Origin: Akkermansia sp.
GTDB taxonomy: Bacteria; Verrucomicrobiota; Verrucomicrobiia; Verrucomicrobiales; Akkermansiaceae
Length of the DNA stretch: 6,201 nucleotides
Reading direction: 5' to 3'
NCBI GenBank assembly: GCA_020047775.1
Contig: JAIFNK010000052.1
Span: forward strand, 1 to 6,201
The notes below the pieces were generated by a model. It was not told where the DNA came from and did not search any database. It worked only from the letters and a program-made list of their open reading frames with translations. Numbering within the stretch: the first letter of the stretch is position 1; each line of letters opens with the position of its first letter. The position numbers were made by a program, and so were the translations under genes. This document shows positions 1 to 6,049 of this stretch, piece after piece.

Positions 1-4
1 CTAG

Positions 5-26
5 GACGCTAGGTGTCTGACCGGCT
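5..26 (+). repeat. 22-bp dispersed repeat, copy 1
   Basis: Bases 5-26 match the reverse complement of 5973-5994 at 19 of 22 positions; the shared core is GTGTC-Y-GACCGGCT. Both copies lie just ahead of a gene start, in the transcription direction of that gene. The copies are inverted relative to each other in the window. This looks like a dispersed intergenic element or a shared regulatory site; its nature is not known from this window. Confidence 0.5.
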
Positions 27-42
27 GTGTAAAATCGGAGGC

Positions 43-528
43 ATGAACTTAAACCGGGAACAGTTTTTGAAGGCGGTGGAGCACGGACAGGCGTTACTCA
101 AAGAGCTGAAAAAGGATTATCCGGAACTGAGCCTCAAGCCGGTATTTTCTCGCTTCGGCCCGCATTCAGGACAGTGCGATTTGACGACTGAATTTTTGAA
201 AATGCTCAAAGAGTTTCCTGCGATGCTCGTTGAGTCTGAGGATAAAACCCGCCTACAGCAATTACGACGAAAAATCAAAGAGGCCAAAACAGAGAACAAC
301 AAAGATAATGGCATTAGACTTCAGAGAGAAGAGCGAGAGGTTCTGAAAAAACTTCTCGATCCCGATTTCCCGACCTACTGCGGCGACGTGATGATCGAAT
401 ACCGTCCCGAAAATCTGAAATACGAACCGCTTCGACGGCTACAGCAGGATTCCCGGCTTCCGTCCGGTCTCAATACCATCGGCAACATCCGCGTCATCGC
501 CGGTTCTTTGCTGGATTTGAAAGATTAA
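43..528 (+). CDS. hypothetical protein, charged and helical, 161 aa
   Basis: I do not recognise this family. The frame is closed by TAG at 10-12, so the only starts are GTG at 13 and ATG at 43. I prefer ATG 43 because the bases between them belong to a 22-bp sequence that recurs, non-coding, at 5973-5994, and because the protein from ATG 43 begins with a natural helix (NREQFLKAVEHG). A GGAGG lies at 37-41 but only one base from the ATG, too close for an ideal ribosome site, so the start remains uncertain. The protein is soluble, with no signal peptide or membrane segment. Residues about 68-105 are a strongly charged, probably coiled helix rich in Lys, Arg and Glu. The C-terminal part (about 110-161) is more globular and has a YCGDVMIEYRP stretch. 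It ends 66 nt before the Sel1-LemA gene; whether they are co-transcribed is unclear. Confidence 0.7.
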   Translation: MNLNREQFLKAVEHGQALLKELKKDYPELSLKPVFSRFGPHSGQCDLTTEFLKMLKEFPAMLVESEDKTRLQQLRRKIKEAKTENNKDNGIRLQREEREVLKKLLDPDFPTYCGDVMIEYRPENLKYEPLRRLQQDSRLPSGLNTIGNIRVIAGSLLDLKD

Positions 529-594
529 TACTCGCCTGTCTGCTTGCAATGAAGTACATAAGGCGGCATGCGTGATGGAGGTGTTGTGGGGTGT

Positions 595-1935
595 ATGAAG
601 TTTAATGGTCTACTGGTGGTATTGGTTGCCGGGCTGATCTGTCTTCCGTTTATGAGCTACGGGGAGGACATATCTGCATTACGGCAAAAAGCTGAACAGG
701 GCGATGCCGCAGCCCAGTACCGACTAGGTGCCGCTTATGCTTTCGGCGATGGTGTCACGCAAGATTACAAAGAAGCCGTGAATTTGTGGCAACTATCGGC
801 ACAGCAGGGAAACGCCTATGCACAATACAATCTGGGCGTTCTCTACTCTCAAGGTCAGGGCGTTTTGCAGAACGACATGCTGGCGGTAAAGTATTACCGT
901 CTTGCCGCCGAACAGGGTCTTGCTAAAGCGCAGTATAATTTGGGTTCTGCTTATTACAACGGCAAGGGAGTTCCGCAAGACCACACCGAAGCGGCGAGGT
1001 GGCTTCGACTAGCTAAGGAACAGGAATCCGCTCCAGGACAGAGTGTCAGCCCTGCAATCCAGACACCAGTGGCACCGTCCGCCGCTACGCATTCAGCGGC
1101 TCCCCGCGCCAGTAGCGTCAGCTCTACAACCCAGACGCCAGCACCTCAGTTCGCTACTAAGAATTCAGCGGCCTCCCTCACCAGCAAGGCAATTGGTGTC
1201 TGTATTATAATCGCATCTGGAATAATAACAATCTGGGCTCTTTTCGGACGCAAAAAAATGAAGGTGGAAATTATGGGCAATGAACTGGATGAAATGAACG
1301 GGCCCGTCAATCAGCAGGGGCGGGATATCAATGTTATCGAAAAGAAAATCCTCGTGAAAGTGGGCTTCGGATCGACACTCTTCGAGATTATGCTGTGGGT
1401 GCTCGGCATCCTTCCCGGTCTCATTTTTCTCTTTATGAAAATCGGGGCGGGAAATTATTTCCGGAAACTCGAGCAAAAAATACAGGCCGATGCCTCCCAG
1501 ATTGACAACTACCTTGATCAGCGCGTGTTGATCCTGCAGAACGTTGCGCCGCTAGTCGCGAAAGCCATCGACCTAGACAAGGATGTTATGAAAGCCGTCG
1601 CCGCGTTTCGGGGCGGTGCGCACGCCGATGGGGATCGCAACATCGTGTCGGGGCATCTCGACCGCGCCTTCGGCCGCCTCTTCCCACAGGTCGAGGCTTA
1701 CCCAGATCTAAAGGCTCACGCCGCCATCGCCGACGCCATGCGCCAGAACAGCTACCTACAGAAAGAGATCACCGCCACGCGCACGCTGTATAACGATACC
1801 GTCAACATATGGAACTCAGACCTCTTCAACTGGCCGACCAAGATGATAGTGGCCGCCCGCGCGGGCTATACAACGCGCATTCCGTTCACTGCCTCGGCCG
1901 AAACGAAGGCGCTGGCTAGGAGTACGTTCTTTTGA
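595..1935 (+). CDS. Sel1-repeat / LemA-family fusion membrane protein
   Basis: From ATG 595 (446 aa) the protein begins with a typical signal peptide: MKF, a hydrophobic core of about 17 residues, then a likely cut after SYG. ATG 568 and GTG 586 are in-frame alternatives; GTG 586 is better spaced from GGAGG at 577-581, but ATG 595 gives the cleanest signal peptide. Numbering from 595, three Sel1 (TPR-like) repeats cover about 37-140 (AAAQYRLGAAY, AYAQYNLGVLY, AKAQYNLGSAY, each followed by GxGVxQ or similar). A Pro/Ala/Ser/Thr linker follows (141-198), then a membrane helix at about 199-218 capped by GRKK. A full LemA protein occupies 227-446: ELDEMN start, IEKK, a second membrane segment (261-283), the NYLDQRV coiled helix, and the C-terminal signature NSDLFNWPTK with AGYTTRIPF. 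Sel1 repeats usually bind proteins; LemA proteins are membrane-anchored helical bundles of unknown biochemistry. By the positive-inside rule, the Sel1 part should face the periplasm and GRKK the cytoplasm. The stop overlaps the DUF3137 start. Confidence 0.92.
   Translation: MKFNGLLVVLVAGLICLPFMSYGEDISALRQKAEQGDAAAQYRLGAAYAFGDGVTQDYKEAVNLWQLSAQQGNAYAQYNLGVLYSQGQGVLQNDMLAVKYYRLAAEQGLAKAQYNLGSAYYNGKGVPQDHTEAARWLRLAKEQESAPGQSVSPAIQTPVAPSAATHSAAPRASSVSSTTQTPAPQFATKNSAASLTSKAIGVCIIIASGIITIWALFGRKKMKVEIMGNELDEMNGPVNQQGRDINVIEKKILVKVGFGSTLFEIMLWVLGILPGLIFLFMKIGAGNYFRKLEQKIQADASQIDNYLDQRVLILQNVAPLVAKAIDLDKDVMKAVAAFRGGAHADGDRNIVSGHLDRAFGRLFPQVEAYPDLKAHAAIADAMRQNSYLQKEITATRTLYNDTVNIWNSDLFNWPTKMIVAARAGYTTRIPFTASAETKALARSTFF
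1042..1185 (+). repeat. 72-bp tandem duplication encoding the linker
   Basis: Copy 1 (1042-1113) and copy 2 (1114-1185) align without gaps in codon phase, with 51 of 72 bases identical. Each encodes 24 residues beginning SVS, with QTP and SAA at equivalent positions. The repeats make up most of the Pro/Ala/Ser/Thr linker between the Sel1 repeats and the first membrane helix, so the linker was lengthened by an old duplication. Confidence 0.8.
1261..1275 (+). promoter_or_regulatory. possible internal ribosome site and start for free LemA
   Basis: AAGGTGG at 1261-1267 sits five bases before an in-frame ATG at 1273. That ATG opens MGNELDEMN, which looks like the natural N-terminus of stand-alone LemA proteins as I remember them. 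Translation from here would give a 220-aa LemA without the signal peptide, Sel1 repeats or first membrane helix. ATG 1258 is also in frame but has no comparable site. Activity of this site is inferred only. Confidence 0.4.
1918..1934 (+). promoter_or_regulatory. Shine-Dalgarno site setting the TTG start of the DUF3137 gene
   Basis: AGGAG at 1918-1922 lies nine bases before TTG 1932. The TTG overlaps the TGA of the upstream gene (TTGA, 1932-1935). This arrangement supports the TTG start and suggests translational coupling of the two genes. Confidence 0.7.
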
Positions 1936-3746
1936 TCGACGACGTCTACGAGCCGTTGGCCCTGTACCGAGATCGGTTCAAGGCGGAACACGCGGACAAT
2001 ACCGCCGTTTTTTTTGAGGAGCTGATCAGACGCTCCGGTGTGGACGAGAACGCCAACGCCACGACCGTGGCGGCCATCCGGTCGCTTGACGAGCAGCTCG
2101 CTATTGCGGATTCGAGCCGTTCCGGCTGGAGAACGTTGCGGGTGCTAGTCGTCTTCCTCGTCGTAGCGGCGTTTATTGGCCTCGCACTCTTCGTCCTGTC
2201 GCTCATCTCTCCGGACACGGAGCTCCCTCTACGCATCGACGGCCTGTGGGCCGCAGCCTGTGCCGCCGTTGCGACGGGAGGTATCGCGCTTACCTCAGCC
2301 AAACTGAATCCGGCTATCCGCGCACTCGATGAACGCCACCGGTCGCTTAACGAACGCCGCAAGGCGAAAATGGCCGAGGCCCAGGAGCAGATGGCTCCTC
2401 TGAACCGCCTTTACGACTGGGGCATGATTGCTGGGCTCATCCAGAAAACTGTTCCTCGCCTCGTTCTTGACCCATACTTCTCCCGCGCACGGCTAGACGA
2501 ACTCCACCACTCCTTTGGATGGGACGACAACTTCAACAACGATAAATCCGTTCTCTTCTCCCAAAGCGGCGAAATCAACGGCAACCCCTTCGTCCTTGCC
2601 GAGACTCTCGACTTCTGCATGGGCACCGAGACCTACCACGGCTCGCTCACCATATCTTGGAAGGGGACCGAAACCTATAGGGATTCCAACGGCCGCACTC
2701 GGACTCGCGAGGTCACGCGCACCCAGACACTCCACGCATCCGTAGACAAGCCCTTGCCGGAATACACCCGCAAAAAATTTATTATCTACGGCAACGAGGC
2801 CGCCCCGGGCCTCACCTTCCGCCGGAATCCTTCTGATCTCTCCGGTGCCGATGACTCCTTTCTCGACAAGTGGCGCATGAAAAGCACCGTTGCAAAACTC
2901 GAAGCGCTCTCCCGCAACCTCGGCGACGATTCCAGTTACACCATCATGTCCAACCGCCAATTTGAAGCACTTTTTCATGCCACCAATCGCAACGACGAAA
3001 TCCAGTTCCGTCTACTTTTCACCCCTCTCGCCCAACAACAGATGGTCGACCTTCTGCGTGACAAGGACATCGGCTACGGCGACGACTTCACCTTCGTCAA
3101 GGCCAACATGGTCAACGTTGTCTGGCCCGAGCATCTCTCTGACTTCAACATTACCGCCGCCCCATCCTTATTTCAGAACTACGACCTCGCCGCCGCCCGC
3201 AAGTTTTTCAATGCCTACAGCAACGACTATTTCCGCGCATTGTATTTCGGGCTCGCTCCGCTACTTACAATTCCTCTTTACCAGCAGCACCGCTCCCATG
3301 CCGACATTTACGCCGAAGTGGTCGGCAGAACATCCTCGTTCTGGGAGCACGAGGCCATCGCCAACTTCCACGGACAAGAATCCTTCAGGCATCCCAAATC
3401 CATCACCGAGAACATACTCAAGACACACCACACCCGCCCTAGTGATGGCTACACGGAAGTCGACATCACCGCGCACGGCTTCCGGGGGAAGGAACGTGTT
3501 GATCACGTCTCCAAGCTCGGTGGAGACGGCAAATGGCACAACGTCCCCGTCGAGTGGATCGAGTATCTTCCCGTGCAAAGCACCTCAACCATGATCGTCC
3601 GGGAGACCGACGGACTTACACTGCAAGACTACGAGCAGAAGGCACAAGCCTCGCCGGACTGGCAAGCATTCTTTCATCAATGCCACACCGAACCACAATG
3701 CGCAAAGTTCCGCCGGTCTATCGTTTCGTTTGTGGCCCCCTCGTAA
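1932..3746 (+). CDS. DUF3137-family membrane protein, LemA partner, 604 aa
   Basis: This resembles the DUF3137 proteins commonly encoded directly after lemA; the biochemical role of the pair is unknown. The start is TTG, overlapping the upstream stop by four bases. Residues 1-67 are a charged N-terminus (DDVYEPLALYRDRF). Two membrane segments follow at about 68-92 and 103-121, and a charged helix (about 125-155) leads into a large soluble part. That part contains a strand-rich family-like segment at about 218-285, including GNPFVLAETLDF, a hydrophilic DSNGRTRTRE turn, and TQTLHASVDKPLP. A conserved-looking stretch YFGLAPLLTIPLYQQ lies at about 438-452. The final 130 residues or so are hydrophilic and I cannot assign them. 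The short loop between the two membrane helices suggests both termini face the same side, probably the cytoplasm. C-ending codons dominate much of the gene, more so than in the Sel1 part upstream. I see no clear terminator after it. Confidence 0.88.
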   Translation: MIDDVYEPLALYRDRFKAEHADNTAVFFEELIRRSGVDENANATTVAAIRSLDEQLAIADSSRSGWRTLRVLVVFLVVAAFIGLALFVLSLISPDTELPLRIDGLWAAACAAVATGGIALTSAKLNPAIRALDERHRSLNERRKAKMAEAQEQMAPLNRLYDWGMIAGLIQKTVPRLVLDPYFSRARLDELHHSFGWDDNFNNDKSVLFSQSGEINGNPFVLAETLDFCMGTETYHGSLTISWKGTETYRDSNGRTRTREVTRTQTLHASVDKPLPEYTRKKFIIYGNEAAPGLTFRRNPSDLSGADDSFLDKWRMKSTVAKLEALSRNLGDDSSYTIMSNRQFEALFHATNRNDEIQFRLLFTPLAQQQMVDLLRDKDIGYGDDFTFVKANMVNVVWPEHLSDFNITAAPSLFQNYDLAAARKFFNAYSNDYFRALYFGLAPLLTIPLYQQHRSHADIYAEVVGRTSSFWEHEAIANFHGQESFRHPKSITENILKTHHTRPSDGYTEVDITAHGFRGKERVDHVSKLGGDGKWHNVPVEWIEYLPVQSTSTMIVRETDGLTLQDYEQKAQASPDWQAFFHQCHTEPQCAKFRRSIVSFVAPS

Positions 3747-3777
3747 GACATATCCATTGCACTTCCCCTTTGGGCCG

Positions 3778-5010
3778 TCATTCACCGCATGCCCACGAAT
3801 GCCGATTGTCCGCTCCGGGGTTGCATTCAAGAAGACTGTTTTCTTTTTTCGGATACAACGAGGGGTTTACTCCATGGCTGTTTAGACAGAAACTTACAGG
3901 GAAAAGGGACGATCCCTGAGAAAGGTATTTTGATGTTCGGGTCTTTCGGGACATCTGGCCTTGCGGTCTGTTCTTCGCTGATTTATTTCGAGCTCCAGCA
4001 GAACAAGACGAACCTTTACCTGTATAGCCAAGCCGTTCGATGGGGACCTCCTCACTTTGGCGAGACCACCGGAAATCGCCATGTCGCCATATTTTTACAG
4101 ACGCACATGTGTGATCGTATTGCGCATGTCCGACTGAAATATATTTTGCATCGGAAGAGTCATCTCTCGTTATGTCCGTGTAATTACACGCGATGATGGG
4201 TTTATGTGAAAGATGTGTGGGGAGTCCTTTTGTATTGGTTTGCTCAAAAGGAATTGATGTAACTTCTACGTCGGCAGCGTTTACATGAGGGGATAATAAA
4301 AGTTTTTCAAGCCGAGCGATGTCGTTTGGTATTTGCTTCTTCAAATAGTCATTCCATTGCCCCCAGCTAAAATATTGGGAAGTATGTTTGATGAAGAAAA
4401 TTTTAGTCGGGGCACCATCGATGGATACAGAAGCAGGTGTTCGGAGGTAAACGTTGTCTAAACTGCCTTCCCACGTCAAAGGTTGATGTTTAACGCCCAA
4501 AGCCGCCATAGCGTCATTGAAGCTGTTTGATGCAGCAACTCCAATAAATACGCACGTCGCCGGCTTAAGAATCTTTAACACATCTATGAAAACTCGCCAG
4601 CCAGTAAAAAAATCGTCAAAAGTCGGACGTTCTCTAATCCTGTATTCCATGGGCCTTTGGACGAAGTTGTAGAATGACAATTCTTTCCAAAGTCCCGAGC
4701 GATCAAAAGATTCGGTTTTCAGGAGAGATTTGTGGAGATTCCTGAACATGGGATTTCCCCAATCGTCGTTTATGGGGCACTCAAAGACTACCTCTCTAGT
4801 ATACAGTTTGTTTTTAAGCGTTTCTTCAATTTTTTGCGGCGCTTTTGTGGGGTCTTGTTCGCCGGTATAGTGAGACTCTCCGACGACGAGTAGCTTATTT
4901 CCTGAAGATTGGTAGCTCTTCCCCACCCAAGGAAGCCACGTTAGGCCGTTTTTAAGGACTTCGGTAAATTCAGCGTCGAAACTTTGATCTAAAAGCTGTT
5001 CCATTTCCAT
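3778..5010 (-). CDS. UDG-like / DUF6530-like two-domain protein, probably 3' frameshifted
   Basis: The ATG at 5010 follows a reasonable ribosome site (AAAGGGA on the minus strand, six bases away). The N-terminal domain (about 24-235) looks like an uncharacterised branch of the uracil-DNA-glycosylase fold: WLPWVGKSY, then LLVVGESHY (40-48) in the place of the first active-site loop, SFYNFVQRP (112-120), a helix and strand ending TCVFIGVAASNSF, and FIKHTSQYFSW (207-216) in the place of the HPS loop. The usual catalytic Asp is not evident, so glycosylase activity should not be assumed. The second domain (about 264-328) matches my memory of DUF6530: LPTHLSHKPII, SDAKYISVGHAQYD, VKIWRHGDFRWSRQSEEVPI. 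After residue 325 the sequence turns into Ser/Lys/Asn-rich text unlike a folded protein, which points to a frameshift near 4020-4038. The minus-strand neighbour upstream is an exonuclease 33 nt away, probably in the same transcript. Confidence 0.8.
   Translation of the reverse strand: MEMEQLLDQSFDAEFTEVLKNGLTWLPWVGKSYQSSGNKLLVVGESHYTGEQDPTKAPQKIEETLKNKLYTREVVFECPINDDWGNPMFRNLHKSLLKTESFDRSGLWKELSFYNFVQRPMEYRIRERPTFDDFFTGWRVFIDVLKILKPATCVFIGVAASNSFNDAMAALGVKHQPLTWEGSLDNVYLRTPASVSIDGAPTKIFFIKHTSQYFSWGQWNDYLKKQIPNDIARLEKLLLSPHVNAADVEVTSIPFEQTNTKGLPTHLSHKPIIACNYTDITRDDSSDAKYISVGHAQYDHTCASVKIWRHGDFRWSRQSEEVPIERLGYTGKGSSCSAGARNKSAKNRPQGQMSRKTRTSKYLSQGSSLFPVSFCLNSHGVNPSLYPKKENSLLECNPGADNRHSWACGE
3894..4037 (-). 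pseudogene. alternative-frame continuation of the DUF6530-like domain
   Basis: From 4037 the neighbouring minus-strand frame reads NGLAIQVKVRLVLLELEIN and stops with TAA at 3894-3896. Joined after VPIE, it restores a hydrophobic helix where DUF6530-like proteins, as I recall them, have HRVLDLAIL. A single-base change around 4020-4038 would therefore give a protein of about 372 aa ending at 3894. The last 25 residues of this frame are still rather basic and unremarkable, so the true end is not certain. It could be a real mutation or a sequencing or assembly error. Confidence 0.4.
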
Positions 5011-5043
5011 GACGGTTCCCTTTGCTATGTCTTTTAAGGCGCA

Positions 5044-5532
5044 TTAACGAATCAAATAAAGCTTCGCGCAAGCCAGCGCGTCGGACAGCGCCTCGTGGTG
5101 GTTGAGTTCAATGTTGAGGCGTTCGCAGCAGGTGCCGAGGTCGCACGGATGGAAGCCTTTGGCGCGATAGAGTTTTACCGTGCATTCCCAGCGATTTGTC
5201 AGGCTCAACTCTCCATAGTCCAAACCGTAATGACCCATTGTATTTTTCAAGACGCTGCGGTCAAAGGATTCGTTGTGTGCAACCACCGTTCGTCCTTGTA
5301 GCCGCTTTTTAAACTCCGGATAGAGTTCGGCAAAGGTCGGTGCCGTTGCGGTGTCTGCCGGGCGGATACCGTGAACTTCGATGTTCCAGTACGAGTATTC
5401 ATTGTTGGGCGGGCGGATTAGCGTGGAGTATTGATCCACAATTTCCCCGTTTTCCACCGTCACAATCCCAACCGCGCAGGCGCTGTTCCGGTATCCCGTC
5501 GCCGTTTCAAAGTCTATTGCCGTAAAATTCAT
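5044..5532 (-). CDS. DEDDh-family 3'-5' exonuclease (DnaQ/PolC epsilon type), 162 aa
   Basis: This is a compact exonuclease domain with little else, expected to remove nucleotides from 3' ends of DNA or RNA in the cytoplasm using two metal ions. All five signature residues are present: D7 and E9 in AIDFETAT (motif I), D91 in HNESFDRSVL (motif II), and H146 with D151 in HHEALSDALACAKL (motif III, the DEDDh pattern). The VHGI stretch near 53-56 is typical of the epsilon/PolC-like branch. The length suits a stand-alone exonuclease, not a polymerase-attached one; there is no BRCT, GIY-YIG or helicase part. It starts at ATG 5532, the first codon of the motif I strand, without a strong ribosome site, and an inverted repeat lies just upstream. 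It is followed 33 nt later by the UDG-like gene. The natural substrate cannot be told from sequence. Confidence 0.93.
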   Translation of the reverse strand: MNFTAIDFETATGYRNSACAVGIVTVENGEIVDQYSTLIRPPNNEYSYWNIEVHGIRPADTATAPTFAELYPEFKKRLQGRTVVAHNESFDRSVLKNTMGHYGLDYGELSLTNRWECTVKLYRAKGFHPCDLGTCCERLNIELNHHEALSDALACAKLYLIR

Positions 5533-5541
5533 AGGGCAACA

Positions 5542-5614
5542 TTTACCACAGAGCGCTCAGAGGCGCAGAGAATTAAAATCCTCTTCCTCTGAGCCCCGGC
5601 GGTCTCTGTTGTAA
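5542..5614. repeat. imperfect inverted repeat of the ACAGAG/CTCTGT type
   Basis: The outer arms TTACCACAGAG (5543-5553) and CTCTGTTGTAA (5604-5614) pair with one mismatch. The inner arms CTCAGAGG (5556-5563) and CCTCTGAG (5586-5593) pair perfectly around an AT-rich centre. The whole resembles a decayed copy of a dispersed element made of CACAGAG-like units that I recall from many environmental bacterial genomes. It fills almost all of the gap between the membrane-protein gene (ends 5621) and the exonuclease start (5532). It could act as a transcript hairpin, but there is no T-run making it a standard terminator. Confidence 0.7.
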
Positions 5615-5620
5615 AAATCC

Positions 5621-5932
5621 TCATTTCTCCGGCAAGTTGATGCCGAGCTTCCCGCGCAGAGTAGCAATATCCGAGCCCTCAACCGACACGACCCTAAAGC
5701 CTTTTTTCAATAGACGCTTGATATAGAACTTGTTGTAGAAAAATGGGCAGACCAGATGGCTGACCCCGTAAGTTATGCCGATTAGAAGCACCATGCCAAA
5801 TCCACCCAGCATATCTCCCCGGATGAGCGCGACAATCGGCCCAATCCAGAAAAGCGTCCACGAAAAGCCGACGGGTGCTTTTTTGATGATCCCTGTCTGG
5901 GGGTTTTCCAACGTAATCTTTGCATATGCCAT
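5621..5932 (-). CDS. small two-helix membrane protein, HrgC/DUF2628-like, 103 aa
   Basis: ATG 5932 is chosen because AAAAGGAG (5938-5945 on the minus strand) stands five bases upstream, an excellent ribosome site. The frame extends to GTG 5986, but that extension runs through the 22-bp repeat and is probably not translated. The protein has a hydrophilic start, GFSWTLFWIG at 22-31 leading into a first membrane segment (about 24-37), an RGD turn (38-40), a second segment (about 44-64), and then FYNKFYIKRLLKKGF (65-79), followed by a short soluble tail. The layout GFSWT, RGD, FxYNKxYIKxLLxKGF is how I remember HrgC and DUF2628-related small inner-membrane proteins, whose function is unknown. The exonuclease lies downstream on the same strand, separated by the inverted repeat, so co-transcription is possible but not compelling. 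Confidence 0.8.
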   Translation of the reverse strand: MAYAKITLENPQTGIIKKAPVGFSWTLFWIGPIVALIRGDMLGGFGMVLLIGITYGVSHLVCPFFYNKFYIKRLLKKGFRVVSVEGSDIATLRGKLGINLPEK

Positions 5933-5937
5933 ACCAA

Positions 5938-5945
5938 CTCCTTTT
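5938..5945 (-). promoter_or_regulatory. strong Shine-Dalgarno site fixing the start at 5932
   Basis: AAAAGGAG on the minus strand, five bases before ATG 5932, decides between that start and the longer GTG 5986 option, which has no comparable site. Confidence 0.75.
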
Positions 5946-5972
5946 GTTAATGGTTGGCAGGCATCGTACCGG

Positions 5973-5994
5973 AGCCGGTCGGACACTGAGCGTC
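5973..5994 (-). repeat. 22-bp dispersed repeat, copy 2
   Basis: Read on the minus strand, this matches bases 5-26 at 19 of 22 positions. It lies about 40 bp upstream of the small membrane protein start and downstream of the truncated gene, so here it is intergenic. It contains the core GTGTC-Y-GACCGGCT. See copy 1 for the comparison. Confidence 0.5.
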
Positions 5995-6049
5995 TGTGGA
6001 GAAAGGTGAGGGATGAAATATGAACGATGAACAGGCGGACTGATTCAGG

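Noticed and set aside
595..690. Lipoprotein signal in the Sel1-LemA protein
   Set aside because: The Cys in AGLICLPF is preceded by Ile instead of Gly or Ala, so it does not form a lipobox; an ordinary signal peptide fits better.
2008..2015. Run of eight T near the start of the DUF3137 gene as a transcription-slippage or frameshift site
   Set aside because: The reading frame is intact and protein-like on both sides (AVFFEEL), and there is no alternative product of interest in the other frames.
2493..2978. 161-codon minus-strand frame opposite the DUF3137 gene
   Set aside because: It is antisense to a well-supported gene, and its Gly/Val/Glu-rich translation reflects the complement of the sense codons.
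2890..3594. Long plus-strand frame rich in Ser, Thr and Pro overlapping the DUF3137 gene
   Set aside because: It is a shadow of the C-rich codon use in the real gene; it has low-complexity composition and no ribosome site.
3797..3849. GAATGC/GCATTC inverted repeat followed by a T-rich stretch as a terminator for the plus-strand block
   Set aside because: The arms are only six bases with a 20-base loop, and the T-rich part starts ten bases later, so it is not a convincing intrinsic terminator.
3899..3918. Minus-strand AGGGA-TCG-TCCCT hairpin followed by TTTT as a terminator
   Set aside because: The stem is five base pairs with a three-base loop and only four T; it also lies inside the possible restored reading frame of the DUF6530-like gene.
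3789..4196. Plus-strand frame crossing the 3' end of the UDG-like gene
   Set aside because: It is Cys- and His-rich, has no ribosome site and overlaps the clearly coding DUF6530-like segment on the other strand.
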